Assembly: GCA_946183365.1 (NCBI GenBank)
Contig: CAMHAH010000002.1
Span: 62,001 to 126,000, forward strand
Source of the DNA: an uncultured Clostridia bacterium
GTDB taxonomy: Bacteria; Bacillota; Clostridia; Oscillospirales; Acutalibacteraceae
DNA length: 64,000 bases
Direction: 5' to 3'
Shown: in pieces, positions 42,390-49,648 of the stretch
Layout of the letters: each line of letters begins with the position of its first letter
Position numbering within the stretch: position 1 is the stretch's first letter
Translations under genes and position numbers: made by a program
Notes under the pieces: generated by a model
The model's input: the letters and a program-made list of their open reading frames with translations, nothing else
Told to the model about the DNA's origin: nothing
Database searches by the model: none

Positions 42390-42418
42390 AGAGTGGGTCT
42401 TGACGGACCCGCTCTTTT
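42390..42418 (+). terminator. leader terminator (attenuator) before rimP
   Basis: AGAG-T-GGGTC and GACCC-G-CTCT pair around a 6 nt loop and are followed by TTTTG. It lies between the operon promoter and the rimP start. Confidence 0.7.
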
Positions 42419-42448
42419 GTATTGTTTGAGGATCACGGAGGTGAATGA

Positions 42449-42928
42449 ATGGCTAACAGCAAAGGCAGGAATACCGTGTCGGTGGTCGAAGATATCGCCG
42501 CTCCTATCGCCGAGGGCTTAGGGCTGAGGATCTGGGACGTCAGATATCTCAAAGAGGGTTCTCAGTGGTACCTCAGGGTCTTTATCGATAAGGACGGCGG
42601 AGTTGATATCAACGACTGCGAGAATATGTCCAGAGCGCTCGACGAGCCTCTCGATAAGGCCGACCCCATCGAAGGCGAGTATATCCTCGAGGTCAGCTCG
42701 CCCGGTATCGAGCGCGAGCTCATACGCCCCGAGCACTTTGACGAGTTCATCGGCGCCGATATCATGGTGAAGATGATACGTCCTCTCGAGGGGATAGGAA
42801 AGGAGTTCAAGGGTGTGCTCACGGCCTATGACGGCGGTATGGTGACTATAACCGATCACAGCGGCGAGAACACCGTGACGATAAACAAAAAGGACGCCGC
42901 GTATATCAAGCTCGACGACTTTGACTGA
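42449..42928 (+). CDS. rimP: ribosome maturation factor RimP
   Basis: The 159-residue protein has the RimP N-terminal domain (GLGLRIWDVRYLKEGSQWYLRVFIDKDGGVDINDCENMSRALDEPLDKADPIEGEYILEVSSPGIERELIRPEHF) and the Sm-like C-terminal domain (GKEFKGVLTAYDGGMVTITD). It assists 30S assembly. It is the first gene of the nusA-infB operon. GGAGGTGA precedes the ATG. Confidence 0.96.
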   Translation: MANSKGRNTVSVVEDIAAPIAEGLGLRIWDVRYLKEGSQWYLRVFIDKDGGVDINDCENMSRALDEPLDKADPIEGEYILEVSSPGIERELIRPEHFDEFIGADIMVKMIRPLEGIGKEFKGVLTAYDGGMVTITDHSGENTVTINKKDAAYIKLDDFD

Positions 42929-43009
42929 CAGAAAACCGCTTATGCTTTTTCGCTGCGTTTCGCGAAACCTGCCAATTATAATCATCAATAACCACCAACC
43001 AAAAATAAT

Positions 43010-43092
43010 TTATAGTCCCCGCTCAGTAGCGCACTGCGTGCGCACGAGCGATGGGTAAACGAAATCGCGCGCTTGGTGCGCACGCTTTCTTG
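43010..43092 (-). repeat. dispersed repeat family 2, copy 2
   Basis: Runs from TTATAGTCCCCGCTCAGTAG to GGTGCGCACGCTTTCTT, with a central CGCACGAGCGAT and GGTAAACGAAATCGCGCGC. It is the reverse complement of 21716-21800 with few changes. It lies between rimP and nusA within the operon. Confidence 0.8.
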
Positions 43093-43136
43093 AAGAACAA
43101 CTACCAATTAAAATAAGAAAGGTCTGATTTGGAAAA

Positions 43137-44216
43137 ATGGCAAGCAATAAAGAACTCTTCGAGGCGTTACGTCTCCTTGAGAAAGAGAAAGGAATACCCG
43201 CTGAGTATATGATAACTCAGATCAAAAAAGCAATAGTCACCGCGTGCAGAAATCTCTACGGCGGCAACGAGAATGTAGAGATCAAGATGGACGCCGATAA
43301 AAACACCTTCTCGGTCAAGCTCTTAAAGACCGTTGTCGATGAAGTAGAGGACGAGAACTACGAGATCTCACTCGAGGACGCTCTGGTGATCTCAAAGCGC
43401 GCCGCTGTAGGTAAAGAGGTCGGTATCCCGCTCGAACCCAAGCAGTTCGGACGTATCGCGGTACAGACCGCGCGCTCCGTCATCCGTCAGGGTATCCGCG
43501 ACGGCGAGAAGGATCAGATGCTGGTCGAGTTCCAGTCAAAGTCGCAGGAGATCGCGACCGCGACTATAGAGCGCGTAGACCCCGTAACCGGCAACGCTAC
43601 CCTGAAGTTCGGCAACGCTGTCACCGTTCTGCCCAGATCCGAGCAGATCGAGGGCGACGAGCTCAGAGAGGGCGGCACCGTAAAGGTCTATGTAGCGGGA
43701 GTAAAAGAGACCGAGCGCGGCCCGAGAGCCATCATCTCACGTACACATCCCGATTTTGTCAAGAGATTGTTCGAGAAGGAAGTTCCCGAGATATACGACG
43801 GCATCGTTGAGATCAAGTCAATCTCACGAGAGGCAGGCTCGAGGACAAAGATGGCTGTTTTCTCTGAGGATCCCGAGGTCGACGCCGTAGGCGCGTGCAT
43901 AGGTACACGCGGCGCGAGAGTAAATACCATAGTAGATGAGCTCTGCGGCGAAAAGATCGACATAGTCCTCTTTGACGACGATCCCAAGAAATTCATAGCT
44001 GCGGCGCTCTCACCCGCCAACGTTGTCGAGGTCGAACTCGCTGAGGACGGCACAAAGGCGTGCAAGGCTACCGTTCCCGACGGTCAGCTCTCGCTGGCTA
44101 TCGGCAACAAGGGTCAGAACGTTCGTCTGGCGGCTAAGCTGACAGGCTACAAGATAGACATCCGTCCCGAGTCAGGCTTCTGGGGAGAGGACACAGACGA
44201 CAAGGAAACAACATAA
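43137..44216 (+). CDS. nusA: transcription termination/antitermination factor NusA
   Basis: The 359-residue protein has the short Gram-positive layout. The RNA-polymerase-binding N-domain covers residues 1-125 (NKELFEALRLLEKEKGIPAEYMITQIKKAIVTACR). S1 (GTATIERVD-type, about 135-200), KH1 (FVKRLFEKEVPEIYDGIVEIKSISREAGSRTKMAV) and KH2 (GQLSLAIGNKGQNVRLAAKLTGYKIDIR) follow. The second operon gene, it is separated from rimP by the repeat at 43010. The ribosome site is weak (TTTGGAAAA). Confidence 0.97.
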   Translation: MASNKELFEALRLLEKEKGIPAEYMITQIKKAIVTACRNLYGGNENVEIKMDADKNTFSVKLLKTVVDEVEDENYEISLEDALVISKRAAVGKEVGIPLEPKQFGRIAVQTARSVIRQGIRDGEKDQMLVEFQSKSQEIATATIERVDPVTGNATLKFGNAVTVLPRSEQIEGDELREGGTVKVYVAGVKETERGPRAIISRTHPDFVKRLFEKEVPEIYDGIVEIKSISREAGSRTKMAVFSEDPEVDAVGACIGTRGARVNTIVDELCGEKIDIVLFDDDPKKFIAAALSPANVVEVELAEDGTKACKATVPDGQLSLAIGNKGQNVRLAAKLTGYKIDIRPESGFWGEDTDDKETT

Positions 44217-44285
44217 GGTTGTACCCTTTGAGCCTTTATCATATATAAACTGTATAAAGGCTGATAAAAGTTAGGAGAGAATTTT

Positions 44286-44549
44286 ATGGCTGAGCGTAAA
44301 ATACCGCTTAGAAAATGCGTAGGCTGCGGCGAGATGAAGGATAAACGCTCGCTTGTCCGCATAGTACGCGGCAAGGACGGCTCCGTTTCGGTCGACTTGA
44401 CGGGCAAGGCGCCCGGTCGCGGCGCTTATATCTGCAAGAGCGCCGAGTGCCTTAAGGCGGCTCAAAAGGCCAAACGGCTTGAAAAGTCATTTTCGGCTCA
44501 GATTGAGCCCGAGATCTACGAAAGGCTGAGGACAGAGCTTGGTGAATAA
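44286..44549 (+). CDS. rnpM: YlxR/RnpM family RNA-binding protein (DUF448)
   Basis: The 87-residue basic protein begins ERKIPLRKCVGCGEMKDKRSLVRIVR, continues SVDLTGKAPGRGAYICKSAECLKAAQKAKRLEKSF, and has the diagnostic GRGAY motif. In B. subtilis the homologue modulates RNase P. It lies in its classic place between nusA and ylxQ. GGAGAG precedes the ATG. Confidence 0.93.
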   Translation: MAERKIPLRKCVGCGEMKDKRSLVRIVRGKDGSVSVDLTGKAPGRGAYICKSAECLKAAQKAKRLEKSFSAQIEPEIYERLRTELGE

Positions 44550-44841
44550 CGACAGACTGCTTAGCTTTTTAGGACTGTGCAAGCGCGCGGGGTTCCTTAT
44601 CTCCGGCGCTGAGACGGTCACTAAAGCGGTGAATGATAAAAAGGCGCTGCTCGTCCTGTACGCGACCGATGTGTCTGAGAACAGCATAAAGGGCGTGAAG
44701 AAGGCGGCTGATACAGTGGGTGTACCCGTTCGGGAGATCGACCGCTCCAAGGAGGAGCTCAGCTTCGCTCTCGGTAAGCACTGCGGTATCGTATGCACGA
44801 CCGACAGAGGCTTCGCCGACAAAATTCTCGAATTAGTTTAA
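44542..44841 (+). CDS. ylxQ: YlxQ, L7Ae-type RNA-binding protein
   Basis: The 99-residue protein reads [51 protein letters not shown], an L7Ae/L30e fold that binds kink-turn RNA. The GTG at 44542 gives the usual N-terminus; a TTG at 44539 has better spacing from GAGG and is possible. It overlaps ylxR by 8 nt. It occupies the standard position before infB. Confidence 0.92.
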   Translation: MNNDRLLSFLGLCKRAGFLISGAETVTKAVNDKKALLVLYATDVSENSIKGVKKAADTVGVPVREIDRSKEELSFALGKHCGIVCTTDRGFADKILELV

Positions 44842-44854
44842 AGGAGGAATTATC

Positions 44855-47257
44855 ATGGCTATTATGATTAAATATAAAGTCAAAGAGGTGGCCACAGACC
44901 TTGACGTCGCGACAAAGGATGTCATCGCCGTATTGAAGGAGAATTGCGGCGTGGATAAAAAGGCTATGACTGCCCTTACCGAGGATGAGCTGAACTTCAT
45001 CTTCGATTACTATACACAGAAGAACGCGGTCTCTGACCTCTCTGCTTACTTCGCCGTGCGCGATAACGCTATCAAAAAACAGCAGGAAGAGGCTGAGAAG
45101 CAGCGCGAGGAAGAGAAGAAGCGCCGCGAAGAGGAGAAGAAACGCCGTGAGGAGGAGAAGGATAAGCTCCGTCCCGACTCGGCTAAGAAGAGCGGCAAAG
45201 TACAGACCGCCGATAAGCCTGTCAAGCCCAAGGTGGACCGCACCGCCGATATCGACCTCAAGTCCGAGATCAAGTCAAAGCGCGGCACGGGACGTATCGT
45301 TGATACAGGCGCCGCCGAGGTAAATGTAGATAAGTATAACCAGCGCTATGACGACCTCGCTCTGGACAAAGTCCGCAACGAGAACAATATGTCGTCAAAG
45401 AAGCAGAAGATAAACCAGCGTTCAAAGCAGAAGAACCGCCGCTCGGCTAAGCGCGAGACAGAGCGCGAGCGTATGGATCGTATCGAGAAGGAGCGCAAGG
45501 CTAAGAAGATGACCGTCCTCATCCCCGATGAGATCTCGGTCGGCGACCTCGCCTTAAGGCTCAAGGCTACCGTAGCCGAGGTCGTCAAGAAAGCGTTCCT
45601 CATGGGCACAATGGTCACAGCCAACGACGTAGTCGACTTCGATACCGCTTCTCTCATCGCTATGGAGTTCCACGCAAAGGTAGAGAAAGAGGTAGTCGTA
45701 ACTATCGAGGAGCAGATCATCGACGACAGCGAAGACGCGGATGAGAACCTCATCGAGCGCGCTCCGGTAGTCGTAGTCATGGGTCACGTCGACCACGGCA
45801 AGACCTCTCTGCTCGACTATATCCGCAACGCTCATGTCACAGCTACCGAGGCGGGCGGCATAACTCAGCACATAGGCGCTTACAGAGTAAATATCAACGA
45901 CAGAGATATCACCTTCCTCGATACCCCGGGACACGAGGCGTTCACCACCATGCGCGCCCGTGGCGCTCAGGTAACGGATATCGCTATCCTTGTCGTAGCG
46001 GCTGACGACGGTATCATGCCGCAGACGGTCGAGGCTATCAACCACGCTAAGGCGGCGGGCGTTTCTGTCATCGTAGCCATCAATAAGATGGATAAGCCGG
46101 GCGCTAACCCCGAGCAGGTCAAGCAGCAGCTCACCGAGTATGAGCTCATCCCCGAGGAGTGGGGCGGCGATACGCCCTGTGTTCCCGTATCGGCTAAGAC
46201 AGGCATGGGTATCGACGATCTTCTCGAGATGGTACTGCTCGTTGCGGATATGAAAGAGCTCAAGGCAAACCCCGACCGCGCCGCAAAGGGTACGGTCATC
46301 GAGGCTCGTCTTGACAAGGGCCGCGGTCCCGTGGCTTCTATCCTTGTACAGAACGGTACACTGCACACGGGCGACATTGTAGTAGCCGGTATGGCTGTAG
46401 GTCACGTCCGCGCCATGACCGACGACAAGGGCAACCGCGTTACTTCGGCGGGCCCGTCAATCCCGGTAGAGATCACGGGTCTCGACGACGTCCCGATCGG
46501 CGGCGATACCTTCAACGCGGTCTCAGACGAGCGTCTTGCGCGTGAGCTCGTAGAGCAGCGTAAGCATGATAAGAAAGAGGCTGAGTTCAACGCTCAGACC
46601 AAGGTCACCCTCGATAACCTCTTCGATCAGATGAAGCTCGGCGAGGTCAAGGAGCTCAAGATAATCGTCAAGGCAGACGTCCAGGGCTCGGTCGAGGCGG
46701 TACGCCAGAGCCTTGAGAAGCTCTCTAACGACGAGGTGCGCGTAAACATCATCCACGGCGCGGCAGGCGCTATCAACGAGAGCGACGTAATGCTCGCCAA
46801 CGCCTCTAACGCTATCATCGTTGGCTTCAACGTACGTCCCGACGCCAACGCTCAGGCGAACGCCGAGCGCGACGGCGTAGATATGCGTATGTACCGCGTC
46901 ATCTATGACTGTATCGAAGAGATCGAGAGCGCCATGAAGGGTATGCTTGCTCCCAAGACCAGAGAGGTCATCCTCGGTACCGCCGAGGTTCGCAACGTCA
47001 TCCGCATCAAGTCTATCGGCAATATCGCGGGCTCTTATGTCAAGAGCGGTAAGATCCAGCGCGGCGCGGGCGTTCGCGTAGTGCGTGACGGTATCATCAT
47101 CGCAGACGACACCATCGGTTCTCTGCAGCGCTTCAAGGACAGCGTCAAGGAGGTCTCCGAGGGCTACGAGTGCGGTATCGGTCTTGAGAAGTACAACGAT
47201 ATCAAAGAGGGCGATATCTTCGAGGTATTCACCATCGAGGAGTATCGAGAGGACTAA
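44855..47257 (+). CDS. infB: translation initiation factor IF-2
   Basis: The 800-residue protein has an N-terminal IF2_N helix bundle ([22 protein letters not shown]). A charged Lys/Arg/Glu linker with three KKRREEE units lies near residues 85-110, followed by a second IF2_N. The GTPase has [22 protein letters not shown] and NKMDKPGA; domains II to IV end [11 protein letters not shown]. It brings fMet-tRNA to the 30S subunit. AAGGAGG precedes the ATG. Confidence 0.98.
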   Translation: MAIMIKYKVKEVATDLDVATKDVIAVLKENCGVDKKAMTALTEDELNFIFDYYTQKNAVSDLSAYFAVRDNAIKKQQEEAEKQREEEKKRREEEKKRREEEKDKLRPDSAKKSGKVQTADKPVKPKVDRTADIDLKSEIKSKRGTGRIVDTGAAEVNVDKYNQRYDDLALDKVRNENNMSSKKQKINQRSKQKNRRSAKRETERERMDRIEKERKAKKMTVLIPDEISVGDLALRLKATVAEVVKKAFLMGTMVTANDVVDFDTASLIAMEFHAKVEKEVVVTIEEQIIDDSEDADENLIERAPVVVVMGHVDHGKTSLLDYIRNAHVTATEAGGITQHIGAYRVNINDRDITFLDTPGHEAFTTMRARGAQVTDIAILVVAADDGIMPQTVEAINHAKAAGVSVIVAINKMDKPGANPEQVKQQLTEYELIPEEWGGDTPCVPVSAKTGMGIDDLLEMVLLVADMKELKANPDRAAKGTVIEARLDKGRGPVASILVQNGTLHTGDIVVAGMAVGHVRAMTDDKGNRVTSAGPSIPVEITGLDDVPIGGDTFNAVSDERLARELVEQRKHDKKEAEFNAQTKVTLDNLFDQMKLGEVKELKIIVKADVQGSVEAVRQSLEKLSNDEVRVNIIHGAAGAINESDVMLANASNAIIVGFNVRPDANAQANAERDGVDMRMYRVIYDCIEEIESAMKGMLAPKTREVILGTAEVRNVIRIKSIGNIAGSYVKSGKIQRGAGVRVVRDGIIIADDTIGSLQRFKDSVKEVSEGYECGIGLEKYNDIKEGDIFEVFTIEEYRED

Positions 47258-47269
47258 GTCCTCAGTGAT

Positions 47270-47375
47270 ATTTTGCTGTACAAAGTGAAATACGCTTTGT
47301 TCGTGAAATTCGACTTCGGCGAGCTATATTTGCCCTTTAGGGCAAGCTGTGGGCGGGCATTACCCGCACCCGAAT
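47270..47375 (+). repeat. tandem small hairpins between infB and rbfA
   Basis: Short stem-loops follow each other, linked by GTGAAAT-like spacers: ACAAAGTGAAATACGCTTTGT, TTCGACTTCGGCGAG, TTGCCCTTTAGGGCAAG and GCGGGCATTACCCGC. The pattern resembles hairpin-repeat clusters seen in other Ruminococcus genomes. No ORF is present. Confidence 0.6.
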
Positions 47376-47394
47376 GAAACAGAGGAATTATTAT

Positions 47395-47781
47395 ATGGCT
47401 AATCATAAATTAGGCAGGACTACAGAGGATATAAAGCGTGAGCTTACCGCGATATTCCGCGAGCTCAAGGACCCGAGGGTCAATTCGTGCTTTTTGTCTA
47501 TCGTGCGCGTAGAGGTCACCAACGACCTGAGCTACTGCACGGTATATATCAGCGCTCTCGAGGGGCTCGATAAGGCTAAAGAGGCTAAGAAGGGGCTTGT
47601 GAGCGCCGCGGGCTATATACGCAGAGAGCTCGGTCACAGATTGAGGCTCAGACACGTTCCCGAGCTCATCTTCACCCCGACCGACTCTATCGAGTACAGC
47701 GCCGAGATATCCCGTATCCTGAACAGTCTTGATATAAAAGACGACGAAGAGGAGGGCTCAGATGCGGAAGATAACGCTTGA
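47395..47781 (+). CDS. rbfA: ribosome-binding factor A
   Basis: The 128-residue protein begins MANHKLGRTTEDIKRELTAIFRELKDPRV. It has SIVRVEVTNDLSYCTVYIS, the conserved GYIRRELGHRLRLRHVPELIF KH-type block, and an acidic tail (DDEEEGSDAEDNA). The start at 47395 has GAGG upstream; seven earlier residues are unsupported. It matures the 16S rRNA 5' end at low temperature. nrnA overlaps its end by 20 nt. Confidence 0.95.
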   Translation: MANHKLGRTTEDIKRELTAIFRELKDPRVNSCFLSIVRVEVTNDLSYCTVYISALEGLDKAKEAKKGLVSAAGYIRRELGHRLRLRHVPELIFTPTDSIEYSAEISRILNSLDIKDDEEEGSDAEDNA

Positions 47782-48709
47782 TGAAGCCGCTGCTTTGTTA
47801 AAAGAAAACGACAATTTTAAGATATTGACCCACACCTATCCCGACGGCGATACCCTCGGCTGCGGTTTCGCCCTTGCTTTCATTCTCAGAAAGCTGGGCA
47901 AGAAGGCGAACGTCGCCGTAGACGGCAGGCTGCCCTCAAAGTTCACATATCTTGTGAAGAATTATGAGGAACAGGATTTCGCCCCCGAGTATATCGTAAG
48001 CGTCGACGTAGCGGCTAAGGCTCTGTTAGGTGAGAGCGTCATGCGGGGTGTGGATCATATCGATCTGTGTATCGACCACCACCGCACCAACTCCATCGAG
48101 GCTGAAAATGTCTATGTCGACGGTGACGCCGCGGCTGCCGCTGAGATAATCTATCAGCTTTTAGAGCCGCTGGGTGTCGGGCTCGACGGGGATATAGCGA
48201 GCGGTATCTATACCGGCGTTTCGACCGATACGGGCTGCTTCTGCTACACAAACACAACCGAGCGCACCCACCATATCGCGGCGGCTGTCATGCCGTACTG
48301 CGACTGGCGTGAGATAAACAATATCAACTTTGTCATAAAGTCGCGCGCCAAGGTAAAGATGGAGCGTATGATATACGATACAATGGAGTTTTACGCGGGC
48401 GGAGAATGTGCCATAGTATACACCACTCTCGCTATGTGCGAGGCGTTAGGCGCTGGCGATGATGAGATGGAGGGCTTAGCCTCTATCCCGCGTCAGATAG
48501 AGGGCGTCAAGATGGGTATCACCATGCGCGAGAAGGCGGGCGGTATCTTCAAGATATCCGTACGCACGAACGACGGTATCGACGCCGCGGCTTTCTGTAA
48601 GAAATTCGGCGGAGGCGGTCATCCCGCCGCCTCGGGCTGCAGTGTTGAGGGCGACCTCGGTACTGTCAAGAGGATGATGATAGACGCCGCTGAGGAATTC
48701 CTCAGATGA
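47762..48709 (+). CDS. nrnA: bifunctional oligoribonuclease/pAp phosphatase NrnA (DHH family)
   Basis: The 315-residue protein has the DHH motifs ILTHTYPDGDTLGCGFALAF, SVDVAAK, CIDHHRTN and TGVSTDTGCF. The DHHA1 substrate domain ends FGGGGHPAASGCSVEG. It degrades short oligoribonucleotides and dephosphorylates pAp, a by-product of sulfate assimilation and ACP maturation. It overlaps rbfA, and its stop overlaps the truB start (ATGA). Confidence 0.94.
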   Translation: MRKITLDEAAALLKENDNFKILTHTYPDGDTLGCGFALAFILRKLGKKANVAVDGRLPSKFTYLVKNYEEQDFAPEYIVSVDVAAKALLGESVMRGVDHIDLCIDHHRTNSIEAENVYVDGDAAAAAEIIYQLLEPLGVGLDGDIASGIYTGVSTDTGCFCYTNTTERTHHIAAAVMPYCDWREINNINFVIKSRAKVKMERMIYDTMEFYAGGECAIVYTTLAMCEALGAGDDEMEGLASIPRQIEGVKMGITMREKAGGIFKISVRTNDGIDAAAFCKKFGGGGHPAASGCSVEGDLGTVKRMMIDAAEEFLR

Positions 48710-49593
48710 ACGGCGTTATCCTGATAAACAAAGAGAAGGATTATACCTCCTTCGATGTGGTCGCGGTGGTGCGTAAGCTGATAGGGCAGAAGAAAGTCGG
48801 TCATACCGGTACCCTCGACCCTAACGCGACGGGCGTTCTGCCCGTGCTGCTCGGCACGGCTACCAAGGCTCAGGATATCATCCCCTCTCACGATAAGCGT
48901 TACAGGGCCGATTTCAGGTTCGGTATCTCTACCGATACCCTCGATATCTGGGGCGAGGTAACTGATACCAAACACGCCGATATCAAAGAAGAAGAGCTAA
49001 GAGAAGCCCTATGCTCATTTCGCGGAGAGATCGAGCAGCTGCCGCCGATGTACTCGGCGGTCAGCGTAGACGGCAAGCGTCTGTATCAGTACGCCCGTGA
49101 GGGCAAAGAGGTCGAGCGCAGGCCGCGCAGGGTAACGGTGTATTCCTTAGAGCTGTTGAGCTTTGACGAGAGCTCACAGAGCGGTACTCTTGATATCTAC
49201 TGCTCAAACGGCACTTATATCCGAACCCTTATCGACGATATAGCGAGGGCTGTCGGTACCCTCGGGGTCATGACCGACCTTATAAGATACGAGGCGTGCG
49301 GCTACAGGCTCGATGACTGTATGACCCTTGATAAGCTCAAAGAGCGCGTCGAGAGCGGAGATATGAGCTTTGTGAGGAGCGTAGAGAGTATCTTTGAAGC
49401 GTATGACGAGGTCACGGTAAGCGATAAGCAGGCTCACCGCTTCATAAACGGCAATCCGCTCGATATCGCCCGTACCGAGTTGAAAGACCGCCGCGAGGAT
49501 AAAAAAATATACCGCGTGAAGGACAGACAAAACAACTTCCTCTCACTCGGTATCACCGACGGTGAATTATTAAAGCTTTATAAACACTTTTGA
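48706..49593 (+). CDS. truB: tRNA pseudouridine-55 synthase
   Basis: The 295-residue protein begins NGVILINKEKDYTSFDVVAVVRKLIGQKKVGHTGTLDPNATGVLPVLLGTATK, containing the catalytic Asp in GTLDPNATG. QLPPMYSAVSVDGKRLYQYAREG and CSNGTYIRTLIDDIARAVGT follow. It makes pseudouridine 55 in the tRNA T-loop. It is the last gene of the operon, followed by the terminator at 49601. Confidence 0.96.
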   Translation: MNGVILINKEKDYTSFDVVAVVRKLIGQKKVGHTGTLDPNATGVLPVLLGTATKAQDIIPSHDKRYRADFRFGISTDTLDIWGEVTDTKHADIKEEELREALCSFRGEIEQLPPMYSAVSVDGKRLYQYAREGKEVERRPRRVTVYSLELLSFDESSQSGTLDIYCSNGTYIRTLIDDIARAVGTLGVMTDLIRYEACGYRLDDCMTLDKLKERVESGDMSFVRSVESIFEAYDEVTVSDKQAHRFINGNPLDIARTELKDRREDKKIYRVKDRQNNFLSLGITDGELLKLYKHF

Positions 49594-49600
49594 ATAATCA

Positions 49601-49634
49601 AACCGGACAGTCCGTGCGGACTGCCCGGTTTTTT
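49601..49634 (+). terminator. terminator of the rimP-truB operon
   Basis: AACCGG-A-CAGTCC and GGACTG-C-CCGGTT pair around GTGC, followed by TTTT. Confidence 0.88.
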
Positions 49635-49648
49635 GTTATACATAAATA

